DNA of 64,000 nucleotides from Syngnathus acus (Eukaryota; Chordata; Actinopteri; Syngnathiformes; Syngnathidae): NCBI RefSeq assembly GCF_901709675.1, contig NC_051097.1, positions 2,902,539 to 2,966,538 on the forward strand. The letters are read 5' to 3'. This document shows positions 12,293-35,929 of this stretch, piece by piece. Below the pieces are notes generated by a model. The model did not search any database, was not told where the DNA came from, and saw only the letters and a list, made by a program, of their open reading frames with translations. The first letter of the stretch is position 1. Each line of letters starts with the position of its first letter. Made by a program: the position numbers and the translations under genes.

Positions 12293-15200
12293 TCAGTATT
12301 CTAACGTGGTCTGCATCCATACATTAATGAGCCCATTACTCCCTGCAGACATGACAGTCTTACCCATGTGGTCAAAGGTGACACTTTGCACACTGTTCCT
12401 TTGTCCTGATAGACTGCTGACCTTGCAGGAATCCACATCTACCAGTCTGACCAAACTGTCGCTGCTCGCAATTGCCAGCATTTTCCTTGATGGACTGAAG
12501 GCCACCTGATTGGCACTCAGGGGCCCTGCATCTATAGTGCGAAGAGCCGCGGTGGGCCTCCTGATGTCCCACAGGTTGACGATACCGTGGGTGTCACAGG
12601 AAGCAATGACTTCCTCATCGAGGCCTATGGTAGCATGGTTGCAAGGATGCTGGTGTCCAACAAAGGATGCGGTGCACACACCAAGCCTGATATCCCACAT
12701 GGTGAGAGTTTTATCGGCCGAGGAAGTGAGGATAGTGTTGGAGAAGGACTGGAAGCAGACGCTGTTGACCGAGGCTGTGTGGCGACGCATTGTTAGCCGG
12801 CAGCGCTGGCTGTTCAGGTCCCACAGTTTGGCAGTTCTATCAGAGGAACAGGACACCAGGAAGTGACCACATGAGTGGAAGGAGCACGCCCAGGTGGGTT
12901 GGCTATGACCGGAGAATGTCAACACACAACGCCCGGATAATAAATCCCAGAGCTTTACCTGCAGGTAGAAAAAATGTAAAAGTTAAGCTGTCAAGGTGAA
13001 GAAAGCACAAAAGGGTTAGACGTCTAATAAAAAAAGAAAATAATTTTTAAGAAATAAAAGAGGACATTTCCTTTAAAAAAATCTGACGTCTTCACTAATT
13101 GTGAATGGCAAACCACAAATATAAAGGCTGAAAAATAAAAATGGCAAATACTTTTTAAAGAAATCCTGAATCCAATATAAAGATCATTTTAGTGGGGGTC
13201 ATAATGCTTAAAGAGGACAAGTGAATGTGAACTGACGGTAGTGTCTCCGCTGGTTGTTGCCAGTTTAGTTCCTTCTGGATGAAAACTGCAGCTGGACAGC
13301 CAATTGGTGTGTCCTTCACCTGTCAGGACCATCTGGCCCACCTGATGACACAAAACATCATAAAATAGTAAACTAACCAATGAGAGTAAGTTCTGAATTT
13401 ACATGATACTATGCAGTAATCCCTCGCTATATCACGGTTCACCTTTCTCGGCCTCGCTGCTTCATGGATTTTTTTCGCAGTGCATGGTGTTATGGCTTCA
13501 GAAGAAAAAGACACTACAGAGCGGAGTCAGGCAGCAGCGGCAGTCAGTAATACGCATGAGTCACAATTGTTCAACTGTATAGTACATACTTCGTATTGAT
13601 GATTCAAATTATTATTTTACTGGAGTTATTTGTAAGAAAGCGTGTACTTCTCTTTGTTAAACAAATGCTTGGGCCGGAAAACAAGTTTTGTATGTATAAT
13701 AATGGTAAAAAAATAAAGGTTTCTACTTCAAGGATTTCGCCTATCACGGATTCTTTTCGGAGCGTAACCCCAGCGAAAAACGAGGGATTACTGTATATCA
13801 ATTTTTTTCTATAATTTCTCTTGTAAAAGTTTCTTGAATGGAAATGCAGAGCGGAAGCAACAATTTGTAGTCTCAAAGTCTTCAGAGGTCCTACATTCTG
13901 TGTGTTTCAGCCAATCTGAATCTGCTGCCGTTGAAATGGCTTGTTTTTATTTTATTTTTTCAAAAACTTATAAACTTATGAGAGATACAAGACAGCATTT
14001 TAGAACTGTGATTAGCACGTCTGCCTTACAGGTCCGAGGTCATAGACTATAAATTGCCCATACATGTCATTGTGTGAATGAATGATGAGGTGTCTGTGGC
14101 AAAAATAGTCTCTCACCTTGCATAATTTGGGTTTGGCAGATTCACCACCAACAAACTTTTTTTTTAAAATAAAATCAAATGCCTTAAAAGGAAAAAAAAA
14201 CACCCAATGTGATGTATTTCAATGAGGATGGCAAACGCACCTTTCCTTACACATTTGACGCCATTGTATAGATTTGTGATTCTCAATGTGTACCATTATT
14301 TGTTACAGGGGCCCTCTCTACTGGCATACGACAGAATCATGGAATTTTTATTTTACTTTCATGCACGATATTGTATATTTTAACAAAGTAATTTAAGCAC
14401 TGTAAAGTTTCATTATGAGTTGATATTTAAACTGCGTAAAATTACAGTGTCTTATAATAATATTAAATATACTTTTTAGGATGATAACAAACAAACACTT
14501 GGGCCACTTGTAATGTTGGTCATTATAGTGACGCTATGAGAGTATTTTTATGTTTTTATTTTAAGAATTTTAGGAGCGAGGGTCGTACTTGGTGTTTGAG
14601 AGGCTATGCTCTTGATCTATGTACACAGGCAGAAATGTTATGACTGTACCTTTTCCCTGCTGACTGGCAGTGCCCACAATCTCCAACTGCAGTCGTCACT
14701 GGCACTTGCGAGGATTTTTTTATCTGGATGGAGGCTGATGCAGCTTATGGGAAGAGTGTGGGCTTTGATGGAATAGAACAAACTGAATGTCCTTTTCTGT
14801 TCACCAGAATTTTCCTGAGGGCGGTGAAGGTTCACTGGCCTGCTACACACAGGAAATTCTGTGTCCTTTGGGTGTCTGGCGGTGCTTCGCAATTGGGCTG
14901 TATTCTTTTTAACCCTTCTCTCTGTCTTTGTTTGGATTTTGTCCAGATTCAGACTGGCATTCAAGTTGTTCTGTATTCGTTCACCTTCTATATTGAGAAG
15001 CATCTTCTGCCTCATGGCTACCTCGTATTTGTCATCCAGCTGTTTCAGCGCTGGCTCATAGGCTGCCAGGCGTTTCTTCAGCCTTTTAATATCCTCAATC
15101 AGACGTTTTTTGTCGGCAACCAGTTTCTGGCAATGCAGCCAATGCAGATCTCTGTCCCTCTGCAGCCTCACTAGGCTGTCCCCTGCAGACAGCACTTGCT

Positions 15201-15576
15201 GTTTGAACTGGTCGGTCTCTCTGTAGACCTTCAGCAGTTCAGACTGAAGGAGCTGCTTGTGCGTGAAGGCATCAGAGAGGACAAGGACCCCCGGTGGTGG
15301 AGGAGCCGTCAACAATGGCTCTGTCAGGAGTTTGTGAGCTGAGCTATACCACTCTACCTCAAAACTGTCCAGAGTCCGACCCATCCCAATTTTCTGGAGG
15401 AAGTTCCTTATAAAGTCGTCTACCGCCTCTGGGATGTTGTTGTCTTCTTTGGACGTTCCAAGGAGAGTAGCGGAAGTGGAGGTAACATACGGTTCTTCTG
15501 CATTGCTCTGCTTGCCCTTAAGGGAAGAATTGTCACTCGTCCCCCCCGTTTCTCTTTCTTTGGTTTTTGCTGACAT
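12293..15576 (-). CDS. spag16: Sperm-associated antigen 16 (PF20 homologue), 3 coding exons
   Basis: Exons on the minus strand are 15576-14650, 13341-13237 and 12958-12293, all phase 0, giving 565 residues (human about 631). Exon 1 encodes a basic N-terminus, a LisH-like segment IPEAVDDFIRNFLQKIGM, a coiled coil (about residues 110-210), and the first WD40 blade (KAHTLPISCISLHPDK). Exon 2 is exactly one blade start, GHTNWLSSCSFHPEGTKLAT. Exon 3 carries the remaining blades (GHSQPTWACSFHSCG, TILTSSADKTLTMWD) and ends in VW. PF20/SPAG16 is a component of the C1 microtubule of the axonemal central apparatus, needed for ciliary and sperm-tail beating. The N-terminus is shorter than in mammals. 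The gene is unusually intron-poor, since the human gene has about 16 exons over roughly 1 Mb. RFX X-box-like motifs upstream fit a ciliary gene. Confidence 0.92.
13413..13794. mobile_element. DNA element with AGTAATCCCTCG ends, in spag16 intron 1
   Basis: Left end GCAGTAATCCCTCGCTAT, right end CGAGGGATTACTGT. The 382-bp element has no open frame of its own. The same ends bound elements at 26290-26876, 40119-40982 and 43902-44234. Confidence 0.75.
14008..14095 (+). repeat. SINE head fragment
   Basis: GATTAGCACGTCTGCC followed by GGTCCGAGGTC resembles the A-box/B-box head of the SINE family at 37372-37690, here in the same orientation. The rest of the copy is largely lost. Confidence 0.35.
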
Positions 15577-15604
15577 GTTCTCCCTTCCGGCACTTTGTTT
15601 TGTG

Positions 15605-15618
15605 GTTGCTATAGTAAC
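15605..15618. promoter_or_regulatory. X-box-like RFX site just upstream of spag16
   Basis: GTTGCTATAGTAAC lies 29 bp upstream of the spag16 start codon. It matches 12 of 14 positions of the palindromic ciliary X-box GTTRCCATGGYAAC. A weaker half-matching site, GTCACTTGGTAAC, lies at 15783-15795. RFX factors driving cilia genes through this motif is established; its use here is inferred. Confidence 0.5.
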
Positions 15619-15814
15619 TGCACACTAAGCAATTGATTATAGCCAGCGCTAGTAAAATTCATAGAGCACATTTGTTACTTTAGCATCCTTTAACCTATTG
15701 AATATCCGTTGTAATAAGCGATCTTTATTGATTTATAGAGATAATGTTTAATCAACGCAGATTAGTTTTTATTCCTAACCTTGTCACTTGGTAACGTAAT
15801 AAAGGGCTTGTGAC

Positions 15815-15822
15815 TGACGTCA
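15815..15822. promoter_or_regulatory. CRE in the spag16/wdr91 divergent promoter
   Basis: Perfect TGACGTCA, about 240 bp upstream of the spag16 start. CREB/CREM sites are common in promoters active in testis, which fits a sperm-tail gene. This is sequence match only. Confidence 0.35.
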
Positions 15823-16081
15823 CCGCATGTGGGCAGGGTACCAATTTCTCAATGAGATGCGCGTTACTACAACCAACGTCTTGAAAGAAGGTGAAATAAA
15901 TGACAGAACAGGAGTAATAGGCCATTACGTTATATTCCCTCATTTCCCAGCTAGCAGTAATCGCATAAGTTGTCGCAGATACACCACATTTTTTAAAACG
16001 AATTGCGTATTTCATATTTTGTGTGGTGAAATGGTTTGATAAATCTACCGCCAGAGGGCAGCCTTGATTTAACCACTCGTG

Positions 16082-16108
16082 TGACGTCATGGCTAATCGT
16101 CACATGAC
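16082..16108. promoter_or_regulatory. CRE followed by a CLEAR-like E-box, wdr91 side
   Basis: TGACGTCA (16082-16089) is followed by GTCACATGAC (16099-16108). The second differs by one base from the CLEAR motif GTCACGTGAC bound by TFEB/TFE3 at lysosomal genes. wdr91 acts in endosome-lysosome maturation, so the site is plausible, though a single short match. Confidence 0.35.
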
Positions 16109-16199
16109 TATCGGGAGACAAAAACAGGAAGAGTTTGCTCTGTCGATGCGATAAATATACGGAGTATAAATGTATACTATGTGAATTAAAGACGTTATA

Positions 16200-16344
16200 T
16201 ATTCTTAGAGTTAATTGTACTTAAACCTTTCATTCCGGTTTTACGTGTTTCAACCATTGATTACACACTGGCATGCGTTGCTCCAGTCCAGAGGAACTAC
16301 TTGAGATTTTGTTGAATTTGCGAAAGTCTGGTTCCTGCAATAAG
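16200..16344 (+). other. Probable 5' non-coding exon of wdr91 with an upstream ATG
   Basis: The stretch ends at a strong donor (AATAAG/gtacgt, cut after 16344). The first coding exon of wdr91 begins after an acceptor at 17259-17260, 13 bp before its ATG, so an upstream leader exon is required. If these join, the ATG at 16273 opens a 37-codon frame that overlaps the wdr91 start in another frame and ends at about 17302. The 5' limit is a guess. Confidence 0.4.
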
Positions 16345-17273
16345 GTACGTAGATGTTTTGCAACTGGCATATGTCTTTTGGGATTATTCAAAAGGCATAC
16401 GCAGTTCGGCGTACAACTGTTGCACGAAACTAAATGTGAATATGAACATCTCGATCGGTAGTCTTCCTTTCAGAATGTAAGCAACACTGTATTGCTAAAA
16501 CAACACTTAACGCTCTTGAGTTAAGATATGTTTGTGTTCCGATTCACATCATGATCATGTCAACTTTGGCATTGGGTTATTTTTTATGTGGATGGATAGT
16601 ACATAAATAAATTGTGTGCCAACCAAGTCGTGCGAGTGACTCTGGCGATCCTGGCGGGGAAAAGCCGAAAGTCACGTCTTCTAGGCATTTACTCTGCAAG
16701 TATTATTGATATTAGCAATTGATTTTTCAAGTCTATCAACGCTATAAATAATGAAGAAAAGCGGACAGCTTCAGCTTCACACAGGTGTGACAGTCATGTT
16801 TTTGGTTGGGATCCTCTGCAGGTCTGTATCTCAACACCTTTTTCAAAACTGGTCTCCTTGATGACTCTATTGATCTTAGAAATTAGGCGGGGGGGAAATC
16901 ACAAAGACACGTCCCCGGGTATTGTTGTATGCTCATGTGTAGGTTGTGAGCAGGTGTGTTGTCATGGTGTCCCGCCTCAACTCTCACCTTTTCTTGCTCA
17001 CTGAACAAGGATCTATTTTTTTCATGTTAAAAAATGTTGTGGGATATCTGTGTGGCGTTTGCTACTTTGGCATCCTTCCACGTTAAAAAGAACTTAACCT
17101 TAGGTCAATTAAAGACTGGTCAGATTCAGAATATTCGTGGCATGTGATTGTCTGGTGATCAATTCAAGCCTCGCCTGGAATAGAGTCAATTTACTTGTGA
17201 TGCTTAGCAGTAACGAAACAAATGCATTTATTTATGTATTTATTTGGTACTTCATTTAAGGTGGGAGATCATC

Positions 17274-31270
<13,997 letters not shown>

Positions 31271-32299
31271 TTCAAATCTTGGCTACTACACAAGGCCACA
31301 GGTTATACAATATATATTAAGTGGAATAGACTTAATAGATTAATAATTTCCTAACAGAGATTATTGCAGTCAGTGTTAGTAGTTTCACGATGCGATTCAA
31401 ACCTGTTCAACATTAGTACAATATTAAAGTCCAAATGGATTTTCAAGATGAGTACCCTTGTCTTGAAATTGTGTGTGTGCGTGTGTGTGTGTGGCATAGA
31501 AGTGGACTTCTTTGGAAATGTGTTCCTGGTTTCCTGGATAAAACTCTGTTGTGAATTTTACTTTTGAGTTCCTTGTTAGAGAACAAGTTGTGAGAAAAAA
31601 ACTGAAACATTGAACAGTTAGACACTCAAAGGTTCAGATAGAAGCTCCAGTTAAATTCATTTGTAAATGTCAACAGGCATTTTAGGTCCATCCTGATATA
31701 TGATTGAAAGCTGAATCTTAACTTTTTGTTAATTGTGTATTTCAAAGTAGTAGGATGTTACTGAACACAAGTGGTATTAATTTACAGAATAACAAAAAAC
31801 AAACAACAATGGGACAGTACAATCAGTGTGTATCACACTGATACACAATGTCAGTATTATTGTCAATTGTCAATGATATTGAAATCATTATCAAGCAGGG
31901 AATTTCAGAAACAGATTTTGTTAATCTCACGATGAAAAGAGTAGTTTCCGCTCAAATTAATGGATCTTTGCTGTGTTGTGACTACCCTGCGCATGGTGGC
32001 GCTCTAACACTATATTTCTCAGCGAAGAAGAAGTCTGATCCACAACAATAACAGTGCTAGCTGCAAGGGAATGTGACGCTCTCTCTTAATCCAGCTGTAA
32101 ATCATACCAAATGACAGCTGCTTTTTGCAAGTAACGTAAGACAAATTGTTATGCAGCTTGAAAAAAATCCAATGTAGTGTGGTTTTCAGCACAGCTATCG
32201 GCTTGTATATAGATGCGCGGGTGATAGGTTAGCCTGTTCGAACTCTGCGGTACTCGTCTTTTTGTTTAATGTCACTGGTCTCCGGCCCCGTGTGCAATC
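31271..32299. other. wdr91 3' region and intergenic DNA
   Basis: About 1 kb without coding signal. It holds an ATTAAA variant poly(A) signal at 31423-31428, a short GT run near 31471-31493, and, nearer 32200, the presumed promoter and leader of the next gene. Confidence 0.45.
31423..31428 (+). terminator. Possible wdr91 poly(A) signal
   Basis: ATTAAA, a common variant of AATAAA, about 150 bp after the wdr91 stop codon. Confidence 0.4.
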
Positions 32300-33130
32300 A
32301 TGGAGAGCTTGTACAAGCGCAAAATGTTCGCTTCGATGCGCAAAACAAAGACGGACCTGTCCAAGAAGAGGCAGATTGGTCTTCCTGCCTCAATCCTGGA
32401 CGACAGTGACGAGGGCTCTTTCTCCTCCTCCTCCTCGTCGTCCGGTTCCCAGTCCGATTTCCATAGCTCCCCGGAGAACGACAGCGACCAGGAGGAGTGG
32501 CAAAGGAGTGATTCCGGAGCTACATCCAGCGACCACAGCCGCTCCGTGACCCGCAGAAAGCGCTCTTTTCTGGTAGGAGACGAAACATCCTCGTCTTCAA
32601 GCACTGCGAAGGAGCGGGATGATGATGATGATGAAGACGATGACGACGACCACGATGACAATGATGGGGGTAAGAAAGAGTTTACAAGTCAGCCGAAGAG
32701 GGTGGTGCAGCCCAAGAAGAGGTGCAGGGTTCAGCGACAGGACGATTCGGACTCGGACCGTGCAGATGAGAAGCGGAGAGAGGAGGAGGAGAAGGCGAAG
32801 AGGAGACAGAGACACAACAAGCTGCTGGCGCTGTCGCGCAGGATGAAGGCCCGCGTTCCAAGTCGGAGGAGGAACCGCGTGAAACAGGTATTACACCTGT
32901 GGAACTGACTTGACTTGGATTGTCTTACTAGTGAGGACAAATAACCCTAAGAAACACTGTAATATGTTTGTTGTTTGTTTTTTCAGGTTGAGGATGATTC
33001 AAAAGAAGTGGATGACCAGGCTCATGGTGATGAAGATGAAAATAATGGCAAAGCTGAGGATTCAGGTGAAGATGGTGAAGAGAAGGAAGAAAAAGAGGAG
33101 CAGAAAGAGGATGAGGCGGTGAAGGAATAG
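32300..33130 (+). CDS. Charged low-complexity protein, possibly related to the CCDC82 N-terminal half
   Basis: Two exons, 32300-32887 and 32997-33130 by stop; the acceptor TTTTTTCAG places the exon 2 start at 32987, so 32987-33130. Donor AAACAG/gtatta. Together they give 243 residues. The protein begins MESLYKRKMFASMRKTKTD, has a Ser-rich acidic tract (about 35-75), an Asp-rich run (about 107-122), a Lys/Arg-rich stretch KRRQRHNKLLALSRRMKARV (about 167-186) that could be a nuclear signal, and an acidic Glu/Lys tail encoded by exon 2. The order of a DSD-rich region, a basic KLxxLS helix and an acidic tail recalls CCDC82, but its conserved C-terminal domain is missing, so the link is weak. A nuclear, largely disordered protein is inferred. 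Probable poly(A) signals lie at 33648, 35005 and 35288. Confidence 0.7.
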
Positions 33131-35815
33131 CTTCAGCCATGTGGTGGAGGGTACCAGATATGGGATTTTATTATGGAAATATTGCAGTCTTATTTTCGAT
33201 TTGAAATGGAACTGGCATTGGTAATAAGGACCAGTGAAGTGCACAAAGGTTTTGGGGAACCTTGCACACCTGACACGGCTCATCCTGCAATAGCAGTAGA
33301 TCCTGAAATGGGACTGTAAGAGCATGGGTGGGTTGCTTCTTTTTAAATCAGGCCTACCGCACTCTGAAAGTACAGGCATGAGAGGTTTGTGGTCTTGTTA
33401 TTAATTTTTCTTTTTCTTTTCCCCAAATCTTTCACTAGTTAATATCAAGACACCAAATTTAATTGATTCTGTAAATAAGAACAATCTTATTTCTATTGGG
33501 ACAACTCCTCCTTTGACCTGATTCAAAATACTCAAAAGGGCGCTTGTTCCCATGGCAGTAAAAAGATTATCCGTTGAAGATATTTAAAATTAATTATAAG
33601 TGAGCGTATTATCCAAATGATCAATTGCATACTTTAATTTGGGGTGAAATAAACATTTTCTTGCAAACCATTTTTTGTCATTTAGCCGCTAGTGCTGAAA
33701 CTACCGTTTTTTGTATAGTGTCTGCTTTTACCACTCATGATTCCCAGAACTGCAGTCAGATTGCATTTCAGTTTTGCGAACGTTTGAATTTGGCAAAATT
33801 CACATTTAGTACATCTCAATTATTTTCCTTCAGATTTTAAATCAAAGAAGATCTGAACTTTTTGTAATGAGATGCAGGTTGGGAAATGCTTTAGCTTAAC
33901 TGCCTCACATTGTGCCATTCTTCATTATAACCTCCTTGAATATACATCAACCTTATTCAGTTTAATCCTGGTACTTAAATTATAATGTATTCTAAATGCA
34001 GTGGAGGCCACACTAAGGTTTGCCAGGGTTTCTGTCTCTATGACCTAAGAGCTGAAGCTTGCCTGAAAGGTAAATTCCTGTAAAGCAGCATTCATATTAT
34101 GGAATCAGCAGCTGCCAGTGGAACTGATCTCATCGCTGATTCTGAGGATCTACCCGATAGACATGTTCTGCAGTATTGCATTTTATTAACCTCCAAATGA
34201 GTCATTTGTGTGAACAAAGAGAATGAGTTCTTTAACTATGTGAAACTAACTATACTGTAGATCATGTGCCCATGATCATGTTACAGAAAAAAAATCAATC
34301 ATAGAGCTTCTCTGCAGTTGTGTGAGTGTGAGAGAATGAGCGTTGAACCTGCAGTATTAGGAGACACTTCAATACACGACTTGGACAAAATGTTTGTCTT
34401 TTGTTCCTTTAGTCTGTGTAAGAGAAAAAAAAAAGACTAGGCCTGCAATGTACATGTGTATTTTTCCACAGGCATATAAATCATACCTTAACATTTGACT
34501 CAAGCTTTTTTTTTGTCCTTAAAAGGATGCATCTTTTTTCAACATACTTTTCATTTGTTACAATCAATCTGAATCAAATCTATTGTTTTTAATATATATT
34601 TTTCTGACAATGGTAGTTATTTATCAACAAATGCTTTGAACTGTGAGGCCAACAAATTATGTTACCTATCACAGATACTTGAAGTAGTTTTGATGAGAAT
34701 AATGAATTAATGAGAATTATCTTGTTGAAAATTTGAGAAAATTCCAGTCCCATGTATACTTTGTAGGACCTTACTGAAGATTAGACACACATCCATGATT
34801 TAAAAAGCCACTGAATGTATTTGCTTCCTTTTATTTAAAAAGGTTTCACTTTTGGCTTATTTGGTTTTGTTTTAAACATCTATTATATAGAATTATTACC
34901 GGGTGCTTTCAGTGTGTTTTGTATTGTTGCCTCAATTCCTCCCTCCCACCATTTGTGCTAATGTATTCGTGTGCTTAACTCAATAACCAATACTTTATCT
35001 AATTAATAAAAGTTTTTTTTTACCTTCTTAGAATTTAACCAGTACAAAATTTAAGTTTTGATTTATCTGCACATTGCCATATTAATTTGAGATAAATTGG
35101 ACTAAATGTTTTTGTTTCTTAAGCAACGTCAATGTTTTTCAGTCATAAAATTTTGAGGCCTTGAGTGTCTTATTCATTATGTCACATGTTCCATCAGTGC
35201 TGTGTATATGTTTTCTGAGTGTGTTTCTGGTGGTGTCTGTATAAGACTTTGACAACCAGTCTGCTTTCTAAAAACAGCTTCATGATTAATAAATATTTTG
35301 GTTGATGACCAAAACAGTGTAGTGTTTACCGTATTTTCACACATAACAAAAGCATCAAGTAAAGCATTTCAAAAGAAAATCTGTATGTTTCAGATCAAGT
35401 CCATCTCTTGACTGAAAAAGGCGTACATCTTATTGATGCATCTATTAACAGTGAGGACAGTGCTTCAAATAGTTCAAATACAGTCATGTCTGTATATAAA
35501 ATTCAAAATCACAACATTTTACAGTCAGTACAATCAACAAATCAAAACAAAATCCATTCTAACGGTAAAGCCTGTTTAAACAAATATTTAAAAAGAGGGG
35601 GGGGGGGCTGTTTGTACCCCGAAGTCCGCTCAAAATACTTAAGTACCACACCCTTTTGTGACGTCACTACCGTATTTTATTTACTGTACGTACCTGTATG
35701 TTTTTTTTTTTTTTTTTTTTTTTAGTATGACTGAGCTTAAAAGCAATTCATTGGATGTGGGAGAATCACGTACTCCCGAAACGTTTTCACGTGACTAAAA
35801 CGTCATCACGCCCTG
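33131..35815. other. Long 3' UTR or intergenic DNA before thap1
   Basis: 2.7 kb without coding signal. AATAAA occurs at 33648-33653, 35005-35010 and 35288-35293, so a 2-kb 3' UTR is possible. A run of about 23 T lies at 35701-35723. Confidence 0.45.
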
Positions 35816-35827
35816 GCCGCCATCATT
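35816..35827. promoter_or_regulatory. YY1-like site in the thap1 promoter
   Basis: GCCGCCATCATT matches the reverse of the YY1 core AANATGGCGGC, about 105 bp upstream of the thap1 ATG. An E-box (TCACGTGAC) lies at about 35788-35796. THAP1 and YY1 are known to share target promoters in mammals; regulation here is inferred. Confidence 0.35.
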
Positions 35828-35929
35828 GTTAGTGGCACTGAAGCTAGTGGAGAAAAACTGGCACTGTAACGCTGTCTTGTGAATCGTGGGTACGCTGTCC
35901 GAGTGTCAAGAGTTGCTGGGACAGCAGCT

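Noticed and set aside
12306-12999. Plus-strand frames of 63-118 codons
   Set aside because: They are antisense shadows of the spag16 WD40 exon.
32272-32661. 129-codon minus frame rich in Ser
   Set aside because: It is antisense to the acidic and Ser-rich tracts of the 32300-33130 gene.
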